A stretch of DNA of 64,000 bases from positions 62,001 to 126,000 of the forward strand of contig JAUHYD010000010.1 of the NCBI GenBank assembly GCA_030426665.1, written 5' to 3'. Shown piece by piece: positions 24,385 through 34,262 of the stretch. The notes under the pieces are model-generated. The model worked only from the letters and a program-made list of their open reading frames with translations, was not told the origin of the DNA and did no database searches. The position numbers and the translations under genes are program-made. This stretch comes from Bacteroidia bacterium (lineage in GTDB: Bacteria > Bacteroidota > Bacteroidia > Chitinophagales > Chitinophagaceae). Every line of letters begins with the position of its first letter. The stretch's first letter is position 1.

Positions 24385-26277
24385 TTACTCCATCAATTCA
24401 CTTAACTCCAACCAGCGCATTTCCTTTTCTTCAAGCAAATTGGTTACTTCAGTTATTCTATTGCTGAGTTGTTGCATTTCTTCATACGCGATGTCCGGAT
24501 TTGTCATTTTTTCGGTGATGGTGAGCTTCTCTGCTTCTAACTTTGGCATATCCTTTTCTATCTGTTCAAACTCTCTTTTTTCATTGTAGGACAGCTTCTT
24601 TTTCACTGCCGGAGCAGCGGACTGAGCAGTTTTCTTTTCCGGTTGGGCAGCAACATCCGGTGTTTCTTTTTGTCTCTCTTTAGTTTTCTCTTCTATTCTA
24701 TATTGGGTATAGTTGCCGGGGAAGTCACGGACTACGCCATCACCCTCAAAAACAAACATATGGTCGACCAACCTGTCCATAAAATACCTATCGTGTGACA
24801 CAACTAATAAGCACCCCTGGTATTCGCTGAGAAAGTTTTCCAGCACAGATAGTGTAGGCAAATCGAGGTCGTTAGTTGGTTCGTCAAGTATCAGGAAGTT
24901 AGGGTTGCGGAAAAGTATTGAGAGTAGCTGCAAGCGCTTTTTCTCTCCCCCACTCAACTTTGATATGTAAGTATATTGCTGGTCCGGAGGAAACAGGAAT
25001 AATGTCAGGAACTGTGAGGCACTGATTGTGCCACCTTTTGCGAGCGGAAAATTCTCGGCAATATTTTTTACATATTCTATTATCCGCACGTCTTCAGTAA
25101 TGTCTAAACCTTGCTGAGAGAAATTGCCAAACACCACTGTGTCACCAATGTTTATCTTCCCACTATCGGCTTTCTCCTCTCCGAGCAACAAGTGTAAAAA
25201 TGTGCTCTTACCCGCGCCGTTCTTACCTATGATACCTATTCGCTCACCCCGTTTGAATGTGTAGTCAAACCCCTTTAATAAAACCTTCTCACCATAACTT
25301 TTATAAACTTTCTTCAGCTCTGCCACCTTCCCACCTAATCGCGTCATCTTCACCTGTAGCTCTAATTGTGTATCAACAACTCTCTGCTTAGCTCTCGCTT
25401 CGACCTCGTAAAAATTGTCCTGCCGACTTTTGGACTTTGTTGTTCTGGCCTTTGGTTGTTTACGCATCCATTCCAGTTCTTTGCGATACTGGTTTCGTGC
25501 CTTATCTATGCTGGCAAGAGTACTGTCTATGCGCGCTGCCTTTTTCTCCAGATAGTTCTGATAGTCGCCCTTGTAAGTGTGTAGCTGCTCATTGTCCAGT
25601 TCCCAAATCACATCACACACATCCTCCAGAAAGTATCGGTCGTGGGTAACCATAAGCAGCGTTACGTTCTGATGGTTGAGGTAGTTTTCAAGCCATTCTA
25701 CCATTGTTACGTCGAGGTGGTTGGTCGGTTCATCCATGATCAGCAAAACATGCTTGTGCTCAAAGCCTATATCTATCAATACCTGAGCCAGTGCTACCCT
25801 CTTGCGCTGGCCTCCGGAAAGTGTCTTCACCACCTGACTAAGGTTATGAATATTGAGCTTACCGAGTATCTGATGAACTTTCGCCTCAAAATCCCATGCA
25901 TTCAGTTCGTCCAGCTTAGCTAATGCCGCAGCCAATTCATCAGCATCCTTTTTATCCCCCGATATGATACGCTCATAATCCCGCAACGCTTCGGCTACCG
26001 GATGCCTGTAATGAAAAATATTGTCCAATACTGTTGCCTCTTCATCAAATTCCGGCTCCTGTTCAAATAGTGCTACCGTTACATCTTTATGAATCCAGAT
26101 AGTCCCTTCATCTACCGTGTCTTTTCCGGCTAGTGCTTTTAGCAAAGTAGACTTTCCACTACCATTTCTGGCAATTAGTGCGACTTTATCGCCCTCGCTG
26201 ATGTGAAAAGAAATGTTGGTAAACAAAGGCTTAACGCCATAGGTTTTGCTAATATGTTCTGCAGATAAATAATGCAT
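24385..26277 (-). CDS. ABC-F family ATPase (Uup-like)
   Basis: 630 residues from ATG 26277, just behind a promoter element. There are two nucleotide-binding domains in one soluble chain: Walker A ARNGSGKSTLLKAL (~40) and GKNGAGKSTFLHLL (~345), signatures TLSGGQRKRVALAQ and KLSGGEKKRLQLLS, and Walker B segments LLIMDEPTNHLDV and FLILDEPTNDLDL. A charged linker separates them, and the C-terminus (~535-630) is a coiled coil rich in Glu and Lys, as in Uup. These proteins act on ribosomes or DNA, not in transport. The in-frame TTG-type extension upstream overlaps the promoter and is rejected. Confidence 0.93.
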   Translation of the reverse strand: MHYLSAEHISKTYGVKPLFTNISFHISEGDKVALIARNGSGKSTLLKALAGKDTVDEGTIWIHKDVTVALFEQEPEFDEEATVLDNIFHYRHPVAEALRDYERIISGDKKDADELAAALAKLDELNAWDFEAKVHQILGKLNIHNLSQVVKTLSGGQRKRVALAQVLIDIGFEHKHVLLIMDEPTNHLDVTMVEWLENYLNHQNVTLLMVTHDRYFLEDVCDVIWELDNEQLHTYKGDYQNYLEKKAARIDSTLASIDKARNQYRKELEWMRKQPKARTTKSKSRQDNFYEVEARAKQRVVDTQLELQVKMTRLGGKVAELKKVYKSYGEKVLLKGFDYTFKRGERIGIIGKNGAGKSTFLHLLLGEEKADSGKINIGDTVVFGNFSQQGLDITEDVRIIEYVKNIAENFPLAKGGTISASQFLTLFLFPPDQQYTYISKLSGGEKKRLQLLSILFRNPNFLILDEPTNDLDLPTLSVLENFLSEYQGCLLVVSHDRYFMDRLVDHMFVFEGDGVVRDFPGNYTQYRIEEKTKERQKETPDVAAQPEKKTAQSAAPAVKKKLSYNEKREFEQIEKDMPKLEAEKLTITEKMTNPDIAYEEMQQLSNRITEVTNLLEEKEMRWLELSELME

Positions 26278-26285
26278 ATGAGCGG

Positions 26286-26293
26286 CAAAGGTA
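26286..26293 (-). promoter_or_regulatory. -7 element TACCTTTG for the ABC-F gene
   Basis: On the minus strand TACCTTTG lies 8 nt before the ATG at 26277, implying a very short or absent leader. Confidence 0.55.
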
Positions 26294-26447
26294 CTGTTAC
26301 AAAATGTTAAGTCAATCGAAAGAAGCATGATTAAATAAAATCAGGTATTTCGAATGTTAAACGTACCCTAAATAGGCGCATTTCATAAAAAAGAAAATAC
26401 TATATTGCACCTAAATCAAAATGCCCCGAACTTCTAACTTTCTATTG

Positions 26448-28445
26448 ATGCAAAAGAGATTTTTCTCATGCTTAGCTATCAGCATGCTTATGTGTGTTCT
26501 TGTAAGTGCACAGGAAAGTATAAACAAGTTATTGTCTGAGGTTGAAAACGCAGGCAACGACTCCCTGAAAATTGAAGCTTACACAGATATATTTCAATAC
26601 TACCAGTACAGAGCACCAGATTCTGCGGAATATTATCTAAACCAAGGTTTGTCACAATTCAGAAAATCCCGAAATGAAAGAGGGGAAGCTGCAATAACCG
26701 TTTTGTTGGGATTTTTAGACAGTGGCAATGGCAAGATAGCTGAAGCAAAAAAAAAGCAAGAATATGCATTGTCTCTTTTTAGAAAGATAAACTATCAAAG
26801 AGGGATAGCTGCAGCCCTTGGCGGCATCGGTGTAATAGAAGGGAAACAAGGCAACTACCCGGAAGCGACCAAGTTATTTCTGGAAATATTAAAAATATAC
26901 GAAACGCTCCACGATACCGATGACATCATAAACACACATTTACGGCTGGGGGTGGTAAATGAAAAAAGTAATCACTTAGAAAAAGCACTTCAATACTATG
27001 AGGGTGCGATAAATGCATTAGAACAAAAGGAAGAAAGTAGTCAGCGGCTCTTGATGCTATACAACAACATTGGCGTGGTATATGGAAAAGCCGGCAATTT
27101 TGACAAGGCGCTGAGTTACTTTGAAAAAGCACTGGCAAAAAGCGGCAAGGACAAACCTGGGTTTACCGGAGTAAGGATACTAACGTTAAACAATTTAGGC
27201 ATTGTTTATGACAGACTCAACCAGGACAACAAATCCCTGAATTACTTTAAAGAAGCGGAACAAATTGCCGTTGACAATCACCTTCAGGAAGATTACATCA
27301 GAGTGATAATAAACAAGGCGTCTGTTATTGGTAAAACGAACCCTGAAGAGTCTATTAAAATGCTTTCGAAGTGTCTGGAAGAGATAAAACAAGCTGGACA
27401 GAAGTCAATGGAGGCCGACATATATGGTGCGCTGATAGAAGCCTACGAAAGGTCAAATAATTACAAAGGCGCCTACCTAACACTACGACAATACAAGCAG
27501 CTGGAAGACAGCTTGTTTGACATGAGTAAGACAAAGGAGATAATGCAACTCCAGGCAGTACACGATCTGGAGCAAACAAATGCATTGGTAAGCCGGTTAA
27601 AACTGGAAAGCAGCACCAATAAAAAAATCAGAGGTACAATTATTGGGGTGGCGATAGTATTGACCCTTTTCCTAGTTGTGATGTTAGTGCTCTACCGCAA
27701 AAGCCAAAAGCTAAATGAGCAAATTACAAAGCGCGAGGCTGAATTAAAGAAGTCAAATGACATTAAAGACAAGCTCTTTTCGATAATAGGGCATGACCTA
27801 CGAGGGCCCATAGGGAATGTACCCGTTATGCTCCAATTACTGTTCGATGAGGGCACTTCCAAGGAAGAGCAACAATATATGCTGGAAAGTCTGATTGTAC
27901 ATGCAAATGCGTCAATTGAAACCTTAGACAAACTGCTTTACTGGGGGCAGGCACAAATAAAAGGCTTAGGCATAAAGCCAATAGAATTCAGAGCACTGGA
28001 CCACATAGAAAGCAGCCTGGAGCTTGCAGAAACAAATGCAAAGCAAAAGAAAATCGGCTTGACAAATAATATCAGCGACGATGCATACATATTTGCAGAC
28101 CCTTCGCATTTTGATTTTATCGTTAGAAATTTACTTTCAAACGCCATTAAGTTTACTCATCCCGGCGGCTCAGTAACAATCAGTTCTCATGCAGATATGA
28201 AACCGGGGTTTCAGGTTTTTGCAGTCAAGGATACCGGCACAGGAATAGCGCAAGAAAAGTTGGCTGACATATTCAAACCATTTAGCAGTAGCACTCGTGG
28301 CACTGCTGACGAAAAAGGCACCAGCATTGGACTGATGCTCACCAAACAATTCGTCACGGAAAATGGCGGCGAAATATGGATTGAAACGGAAGTGGGAAAG
28401 GGATCAACTTTCTACTTCTCACTTAAGTCGGCAAAATCCTCTTAA
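26448..28445 (+). CDS. Sensor histidine kinase with TPR sensor domain
   Basis: 665 residues from ATG 26448 (ATG 26421 is also possible). The signal peptide MQKRFFSCLAISMLMCVLVS is followed by about six TPR repeats (residues ~35-355), a coiled-coil-prone stretch, one transmembrane helix (~392-413, IIGVAIVLTLFLVVMLVLYR) and the kinase. The phospho-accepting His is in FSIIGHDLRGPIG, the N box is FIVRNLLSNAIKFTHPGG, G1 is VKDTGTGIAQ and G2 is TSIGLMLTKQF. The TPRs would sit in the periplasm and sense a protein or peptide. No response regulator is adjacent, so the partner is elsewhere. Confidence 0.9.
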   Translation: MQKRFFSCLAISMLMCVLVSAQESINKLLSEVENAGNDSLKIEAYTDIFQYYQYRAPDSAEYYLNQGLSQFRKSRNERGEAAITVLLGFLDSGNGKIAEAKKKQEYALSLFRKINYQRGIAAALGGIGVIEGKQGNYPEATKLFLEILKIYETLHDTDDIINTHLRLGVVNEKSNHLEKALQYYEGAINALEQKEESSQRLLMLYNNIGVVYGKAGNFDKALSYFEKALAKSGKDKPGFTGVRILTLNNLGIVYDRLNQDNKSLNYFKEAEQIAVDNHLQEDYIRVIINKASVIGKTNPEESIKMLSKCLEEIKQAGQKSMEADIYGALIEAYERSNNYKGAYLTLRQYKQLEDSLFDMSKTKEIMQLQAVHDLEQTNALVSRLKLESSTNKKIRGTIIGVAIVLTLFLVVMLVLYRKSQKLNEQITKREAELKKSNDIKDKLFSIIGHDLRGPIGNVPVMLQLLFDEGTSKEEQQYMLESLIVHANASIETLDKLLYWGQAQIKGLGIKPIEFRALDHIESSLELAETNAKQKKIGLTNNISDDAYIFADPSHFDFIVRNLLSNAIKFTHPGGSVTISSHADMKPGFQVFAVKDTGTGIAQEKLADIFKPFSSSTRGTADEKGTSIGLMLTKQFVTENGGEIWIETEVGKGSTFYFSLKSAKSS

Positions 28446-28451
28446 CTAATA

Positions 28452-29930
28452 TCAATATGCTCTTGCAAACAACACTCTTTGTGTTGATGGTTTACCTGTA
28501 AGTATGCATACGCCAGCCTCCTGCTCATTATTCAGAGGAATACAACGAATAGTAGCCTTACTTAATTCCTTTATTTTTTCTTCTGTTTCGCCAGTTCCGT
28601 CCCAGTGAGCAGACACAAAACCAGACTGCTCATCGAGTACCTTTACAAACTCATCCCAGGTGTCTACTCTGCGTGTATTGTCCTGCTGAAATTTCAGTGC
28701 CTTATTGTACATATTGTTCTGTATGTCGTCGAGCAATTGTACAACATGAGCAGACAGGTTTTCCAAGGCAACACTTTCCTTTGCCTTTGTATCTCTCCGA
28801 GCAACCTCAGCTATATTGTTTTCCATGTCCCTTGCTCCCAAGGTTATCCTTACGGGCATACCCTTCATTTCGTACTCGGCAAACTTCCACCCTGGTCTGG
28901 AGTTCTCATCATTATCAAATTTCACCCGAACACCCTGTTGTTTTAATTCTTGCATGAGCTGCGCTGCGTAATCATTGATACGTGCTTTTGCCTCAACATC
29001 TTTATTGAAAATAGGAATAATAACAACCTGGACAGGTGCCAACTTCGGCGGCAAAACCAGTCCTTCATCGTCGCTATGAGCCATAACCAATGCACCGACT
29101 AAACGAGTAGAAACACCCCATGAAGTCGCCCATACGTATTCGTGATTGTTATCAACATCCTGAAATTTCACATCAAATGCCTTGGCAAAATTTTGCCCGA
29201 GAAAATGCGAAGTACCTGCCTGAAGCGCTTTCCCGTCCTGCATCATCGCTTCGATACAGTACGTATCCACAGCACCGGCAAAACGTTCGTTTGCCGTCTT
29301 CACGCCCCTTATTACAGGCATCGCCATAAATTGCTCTGCAAAGGTTGCGTACACCTCCAGCATTCTCTGTGTTTCTTCTTCTGCTTCTTGTTTAGTAGCG
29401 TGAGCAGTATGCCCCTCCTGCCATAAAAATTCTGTCGTTCTGAGAAACAATCTTGTGCGCATCTCCCACCTGACAACGTTTGCCCACTGGTTGATTAATA
29501 ACGGCAAATCGCGGTAAGACTGAATCCAATCTTTGTACGTATTCCAAATAATTGTCTCAGACGTAGGACGAACGATTAACTCCTCTTCCAGCTTCGCATC
29601 AGGGTCCACGATTACTCCGCCACCGTTCGGGTCGTTCTTCAGCCGGTAATGGGTAACTACCGCACATTCTTTTGCAAAACCATCAACGTGATCCGCCTCT
29701 TTACTCAAAAAACTCTTCGGGATAAAAATCGGGAAGTAGGCATTCTGATGCCCCGTATCCTTGAACATTTTATCCAGGGCATCACGCATATTCTCCCAAA
29801 GCGCATAACCATGCGGCTTTATAACCATACAACCCTTGACTGCAGAATAGTCGGCTAAACCCGATTTAAGTACTATATCATTATACCATTTGGCATAATC
29901 GTCGGTTCTTGAAGTAATTCCTTTAGACAT
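28452..29930 (-). CDS. proS: Prolyl-tRNA synthetase (archaeal/eukaryotic-like type)
   Basis: 492 residues, the usual length of the short ProS type without an editing insertion. It charges tRNA-Pro with proline. Class II motif 2 is seen in [24 protein letters not shown] (in pieces: [20 protein letters not shown]), the proline-binding TXE loop in VRPTSET, and motif 3 in [22 protein letters not shown] (ending with ..GALVMAHSD). The anticodon-binding domain (~300-410) contains [10 protein letters not shown], and the C-terminal zinc-like domain ends in RAY. It converges on the kinase gene with a 6 nt gap. Confidence 0.96.
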   Translation of the reverse strand: MSKGITSRTDDYAKWYNDIVLKSGLADYSAVKGCMVIKPHGYALWENMRDALDKMFKDTGHQNAYFPIFIPKSFLSKEADHVDGFAKECAVVTHYRLKNDPNGGGVIVDPDAKLEEELIVRPTSETIIWNTYKDWIQSYRDLPLLINQWANVVRWEMRTRLFLRTTEFLWQEGHTAHATKQEAEEETQRMLEVYATFAEQFMAMPVIRGVKTANERFAGAVDTYCIEAMMQDGKALQAGTSHFLGQNFAKAFDVKFQDVDNNHEYVWATSWGVSTRLVGALVMAHSDDEGLVLPPKLAPVQVVIIPIFNKDVEAKARINDYAAQLMQELKQQGVRVKFDNDENSRPGWKFAEYEMKGMPVRITLGARDMENNIAEVARRDTKAKESVALENLSAHVVQLLDDIQNNMYNKALKFQQDNTRRVDTWDEFVKVLDEQSGFVSAHWDGTGETEEKIKELSKATIRCIPLNNEQEAGVCILTGKPSTQRVLFARAY

Positions 29931-30089
29931 AATATTTTTGGCACGTTTTTAGATAGCTTAATGTAAAGGAACAAAAATTCCTGCAACACAGGATACATTG
30001 AAATATTGTTAAATTTACTAAGCCTGACGCCCTATTTGACGCAAATGTAGTAATTTCACTAAGGATTTCTACCCTAAAAAAATGTAATT

Positions 30090-31220
30090 ATGAAAGGACT
30101 ATTGTTAACCGGAATACTCTTGGCGGGTGTATTGCAGAATGCATTCGGTCAGGTAGATGATATATACGCTACCGGGGCGGATCAGAGCCAAGGCAGCGGA
30201 AACGATGATACGAGAAGCAATAATAACCGGAACGATGATCGGTTTGATAATGGCTTTAACAACCAAAACAGAAACGGCAGTGCCAGCAACTATTCATATG
30301 ATGATGACGGAAGCGATTATGTAGACTATGACGATGACTATTCCTATAGTACGCGCATCAACCGTTTTGATAATGGCTTTTACAATATGGGGTATTACAG
30401 TACTTTTTATAACCCATTCTGGTATAACCGCTATTGGGTTTCTCCATATATTGGCTACAATCCGTGGCGTTCGGGTATATCGTTAAGTTTCGGTTACGGT
30501 CCTTATTGGTCTTCGTCCTGGGGCTACAATTCTTGGTACGGCTATGGGGCCTGGGGCAGTTATTGGAACTCTCCATACGGAAACTGCTGGGGGTCTCCAT
30601 GGGGATACGGCGGGTATGCTAACAACTACTATTATGGTGGCTACTGGAACAATTACTATTATGGAGTTGACAACAGATACAATAACAGGTACCGAGCAAC
30701 AACTTATGGTCCACGTCAGCGATATGGTAGTAATACCAGAGGATACAGACGATCTTCTGTTAATCAACTAGGACTGAGAAATAATGGCGTAACTGCTTAC
30801 CGAGGTACAAACAATAACGGGTTTAGAACTTCTAATAGTAGACGCGTCAGGAATGGCAACAGCACTAACTACAGGAGTAATACAAACAGGAGTCAACGTA
30901 ATTCCAACTTCAGCAGCAACCGACGTAGTCTTGCTGAAAGGAGAAACTACAACACAAGCAACTTCAGAAATAATGGAGGAGCCAGAAGTTCACGCCCACA
31001 ACGTAGTGCAACCAGCAGCCCATCCAGAAGTTTCACAAACAGGGCTAACAGAGCTCCGGCGAGAAACAACAGTCGGCCAACGATGCACAACTCAGGTAGG
31101 CGCAGCGCAGCACCGGCAAGAGGCATGGGTTCTGCCAGACCAGCCAGCAGACCAGCTAGCCGGCCATCCGGCAGAGGAAGCAGTAGCCATGGCGGTGGCG
31201 GAGGTCGAGGTAGAAGGTAG
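30090..31220 (+). CDS. Low-complexity secreted protein: Tyr/Trp/Gly-rich then Arg/Asn/Ser-rich
   Basis: 376 residues with a signal peptide (MKGLLLTGILLAGVLQNAFG). Three composition zones follow: an acidic Asn/Asp-rich zone (~25-90), a zone dominated by Tyr, Trp, Gly and Asn (~95-205), and a long basic zone rich in Arg, Asn and Ser ending in Gly/Arg repeats (~210-376). Proteins of this kind are often labelled 'vitellogenin II precursor' in Sphingobacteria-type genomes without evidence. The mature protein is very basic and probably disordered or aggregating; a role at the cell surface or matrix is possible. It is followed by a strong terminator. Confidence 0.8.
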   Translation: MKGLLLTGILLAGVLQNAFGQVDDIYATGADQSQGSGNDDTRSNNNRNDDRFDNGFNNQNRNGSASNYSYDDDGSDYVDYDDDYSYSTRINRFDNGFYNMGYYSTFYNPFWYNRYWVSPYIGYNPWRSGISLSFGYGPYWSSSWGYNSWYGYGAWGSYWNSPYGNCWGSPWGYGGYANNYYYGGYWNNYYYGVDNRYNNRYRATTYGPRQRYGSNTRGYRRSSVNQLGLRNNGVTAYRGTNNNGFRTSNSRRVRNGNSTNYRSNTNRSQRNSNFSSNRRSLAERRNYNTSNFRNNGGARSSRPQRSATSSPSRSFTNRANRAPARNNSRPTMHNSGRRSAAPARGMGSARPASRPASRPSGRGSSSHGGGGGRGRR

Positions 31221-31244
31221 GCTATAACAGTTAATAAAAATATA

Positions 31245-31278
31245 AAAAGGCATTATTATTACTCTAATAATGCCTTTT
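31245..31278 (+). terminator. Rho-independent terminator
   Basis: AAAAGGCATTATTA (31245-31258) and TAATAATGCCTTTT (31265-31278), a perfect 14 bp stem with a 6 nt loop, then GTTCGTTTT. Confidence 0.85.
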
Positions 31279-31403
31279 GTTCGTTTTATTTGATTTTGAG
31301 GTATGATATTTGTGTCTGTTTTGCAAGAGGAAGGAGTGCTTCCACGCTACTTACTCCGCGACGAGTCGGTACTATTTCTACATAATATTTTTAACTCAAC
31401 GGG

Positions 31404-32957
31404 ATGATACAACAATGCAAATACTTCATTATGTCGGCGATAACAATGGGAAGCTTTTCGGCCATTGGTCAGGACGTTAATGAGGCTTATAATCTTTCGA
31501 ATCTGACTGTTCAGGGCACCGCCCGCTCGATGGGATTCGGGAATGCGCTTGGCTCCATTGGTGGCGACTTCAGTAGTGTAAGCGTTAACCCTGCCGGACT
31601 TGGCGTTTATCGGAGTTCTGAATTGATGTTTACCCCTTCGATGCGCATCAATTCGTCTGAAGGGGTATACTTAGGAACTTCCACAAGCGAAGGTAACGTC
31701 CGCTTCAATATCAATAATTTCGGAATGGTGTTCACGGATGCCCCTAAAGGAAAACGGTATGACCGCAGAAAATGGAAGACTGTGTCTTTAGCGATTGGCA
31801 TGAACAGAGTTGCCGACTTTAATAGGAACTATACGTACAAAGGGACCAATTATGCTAACTCAGCATCTCTGGCCTATGAAGCTGACGCCAACGCATACCC
31901 TGCGGATGCGCAAAGTTCAACAGCATTGACAGCACCGGGTTATGTAGCTTTTCAAGGTTATGTAATAAACCCGTCTGACCTACTTCCCGATACCTATCAT
32001 TCTATTGTCCCGTTCACATCCGGCATAAATCAGCAAAAGTCTGTGAGGGAGCGTGGACGGATTACCGAATACACAATTTCGCTTGGTGGAAATTATGAAG
32101 AAAAGCTAATGCTAGGGGCAACAGTCGGCATTCCGACGTTGAAATATAAATTAAATTCAGATTTTTCAGAATCAATTCTACCGGGCGCTACTCCGAACAG
32201 CGATTCATTTTATTCGTTCAACTATAGTCAGGCCCTTACTCTTACCGGAGCAGGTGTAAATCTGAAGCTCGGTGCAATATATAAGGCCAATGACAATGTA
32301 CGTATTGGCGCAGCCTTTCACACACCCACCGTCTACAATATTACTGATGTCTATTCAAACGGTATGATTTCAGAAATTGGCAATACCGTTCATGAAGTTT
32401 CTACCGCCAACGGGAGGGCGGCTGATAACCGATTTAACTACAGTTTCTTTTCCCCTTGGCGTAGCATTCTGAGTGCTTCTTATATCATGAAGGGTAAGGG
32501 GTTTATTACCTTGGACTACGAATATATCGGCTATCAGTCTATGGGGTTCCTGTATCCATCAGACGATGGGTATGGAGGCAGCTACAGTCAAGAGCAGTCT
32601 GACATGAATAGTGCTGTTAAAATCGCCTATCAAAACACTTCCAACGTTCGCCTGGGCGCTGAGGCATTACTGACAAAATTCCTAATGGCGAGAGCAGGCT
32701 TCGGCTACTACGGCAACCCATATCAGGCCGCTAATACCAACGGACAGCGTACAGACTTCAGCGGAGGAATTGGTTTTAGAGATGACGGCTTTTTTGCTGA
32801 CATAGCGTTTGTACATAGTGCCTATAAAGTAACCGCACGTCCTTATTCAATTGATTACACCAATGTGAAGAGTGCCAGCACTCTGACGCAACCTCAGGAG
32901 TCGACAACCAGCTTTGGCATCAACAATGTGGCACTAACAATTGGTTTTAAATTTTAA
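31404..32957 (+). CDS. FadL/OmpP1-like outer-membrane beta-barrel protein
   Basis: 517 residues. A signal peptide of ~20 residues ends near SAIGQ. The mature start has the FadL-type N-terminal plug pattern: NLTVQGTARSMGFGNALGSI and GGDFSSVSVNPAGLGVYRSS. Beta-strand-rich sequence with alternating aromatic and polar residues runs to the terminal strand, which ends in GFKF, as expected for BamA recognition. The family imports hydrophobic compounds; Bacteroidota members are often labelled 'hemin receptor' without proof. It sits between a low-complexity secreted protein and an OmpA lipoprotein, an envelope gene cluster. Confidence 0.85.
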   Translation: MIQQCKYFIMSAITMGSFSAIGQDVNEAYNLSNLTVQGTARSMGFGNALGSIGGDFSSVSVNPAGLGVYRSSELMFTPSMRINSSEGVYLGTSTSEGNVRFNINNFGMVFTDAPKGKRYDRRKWKTVSLAIGMNRVADFNRNYTYKGTNYANSASLAYEADANAYPADAQSSTALTAPGYVAFQGYVINPSDLLPDTYHSIVPFTSGINQQKSVRERGRITEYTISLGGNYEEKLMLGATVGIPTLKYKLNSDFSESILPGATPNSDSFYSFNYSQALTLTGAGVNLKLGAIYKANDNVRIGAAFHTPTVYNITDVYSNGMISEIGNTVHEVSTANGRAADNRFNYSFFSPWRSILSASYIMKGKGFITLDYEYIGYQSMGFLYPSDDGYGGSYSQEQSDMNSAVKIAYQNTSNVRLGAEALLTKFLMARAGFGYYGNPYQAANTNGQRTDFSGGIGFRDDGFFADIAFVHSAYKVTARPYSIDYTNVKSASTLTQPQESTTSFGINNVALTIGFKF

Positions 32958-33114
32958 TACTACCTGCAACCTTTCAATTGGCGACACAAAATTTAAGTGC
33001 TAAAAAACGATAAAGTCCTGATAACAAACGTATTAACTTCACCTTCAAATAAAACGCCATGCAATAGACGTATCCTTTTTATTTTTCTTAACGCATTTTT
33101 AAGGATATATTAAA

Positions 33115-33122
33115 TAGTTTTG
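33115..33122 (+). promoter_or_regulatory. -7 element TAGTTTTG for the OmpA gene
   Basis: TAGTTTTG matches TAnnTTTG, 44 nt before the ATG at 33167. Confidence 0.45.
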
Positions 33123-33166
33123 CCGCTAATCCATTAATTCAAACTAACATTATTAACTTACAATTT

Positions 33167-34015
33167 ATGAAACTGACGAAAATCTTGTTCCTTGGAGCTG
33201 CTTCTGCCATGATGTTTTCATGTAGTGCGCCCAAAAAATTAAAAAAGTGTGGTGAAAACTATACCAGACTAGACAGTACTTACCGTGTATTATTATTAGA
33301 CAATGCGAAGTGCGAGGCTGAGCGTAAAGCTGCCGCAGACAAAATAAGGTTACTGGAGCAACAACTTGCTGACAATAAAAAGAACAGTAACCAAGTAATG
33401 GATCAGTTGAAAGACCTGTCAGTTATCTCCGGTGCTCAGGCTGAAAGCATTAAGAAGTCTCTTGATAACATTGGTGTAAAAGACGCATATATCAAGGACT
33501 TGCAATCTGCGATCAACCGTAAGGACTCAATGAATATGGCATTGGTTATCAACCTTAAGAGTGCAATCGGCAACCTTAATGATGATGACATTAATGTAAA
33601 AGTTGATAAAGGAGTAGTATATGTAGACATTTCTGACAAGCTTCTCTTTAAGAGTGGTAGTTACGATGTTTCTGACCGTGCACACGTAGTTTTGGGCAAA
33701 GTAGCCAAAGTAATCCTGGCCCAGCCGGATGTTGAGTTTATGGTTGAAGGTCATACCGACAACCGCCCATACCATGGTTCGGTAATACTTGACAACTGGG
33801 ATTTGAGCGTAAAAAGAGCGACATCTGTAGTTCGCATTTTACAGAACAAGTATAATGTGCCACCAAGTCGCATGACTGCTGCCGGCCGTAGCGAATACAT
33901 GCCAATTGCGTCAAACGAAACAAAAGACGGACAGTCAACAAACAGACGTACACGCATCGTGATTCTTCCGCAACTTGATCAGTTCTTCAAATTGCTTGAA
34001 AAGCCACAGGAATAA
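33167..34015 (+). CDS. OmpA-family outer-membrane lipoprotein
   Basis: 282 residues. The lipoprotein signal MKLTKILFLGAASAMMFSC has Cys at residue 19. A coiled-coil stretch (~45-110; KIRLLEQQLADNKKNSNQVM) leads to the OmpA peptidoglycan-binding domain (~140-270) with VYVDISDKLLFKSGS, the VEGHTDNRPYHG loop, and the RATSVVRIL ... TNRRTRIVI end. It would tie the outer membrane to peptidoglycan. A terminator stands 26 nt after the stop. Confidence 0.93.
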   Translation: MKLTKILFLGAASAMMFSCSAPKKLKKCGENYTRLDSTYRVLLLDNAKCEAERKAAADKIRLLEQQLADNKKNSNQVMDQLKDLSVISGAQAESIKKSLDNIGVKDAYIKDLQSAINRKDSMNMALVINLKSAIGNLNDDDINVKVDKGVVYVDISDKLLFKSGSYDVSDRAHVVLGKVAKVILAQPDVEFMVEGHTDNRPYHGSVILDNWDLSVKRATSVVRILQNKYNVPPSRMTAAGRSEYMPIASNETKDGQSTNRRTRIVILPQLDQFFKLLEKPQE

Positions 34016-34040
34016 TCCACATAAAATTGTACAATATATC

Positions 34041-34073
34041 AAAAAGCCCTCGCAACAAATGCGGGGGCTTTTT
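34041..34073 (+). terminator. Rho-independent terminator after the OmpA gene
   Basis: AAAAAGCCCTCGC pairs with GCGGGGGCTTTTT (one mismatch) around a 7 nt loop, ending in T5. Confidence 0.85.
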
Positions 34074-34262
34074 ACGTATGCGTTGGTTTTACATTCAAGG
34101 TTTGCAATTAATGTTAAGGTAATTGAACCCCGTTTCTTTTTAATTTACAAACAGTAATTGAGGGTTTTTCAAAGTCTATTACAGACAATTGACTGACAGG
34201 AATTAATGAAACAATCGCTATCTTCACGCCCTTGCGGATTTTTCATTAATAAAAATACTATA

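Noticed and set aside
30853..31227. Alternative 124-codon frame inside the low-complexity gene
   Set aside because: It is in another frame of the Arg/Asn-rich gene, has no signal or domain, and arises from the same biased codons.
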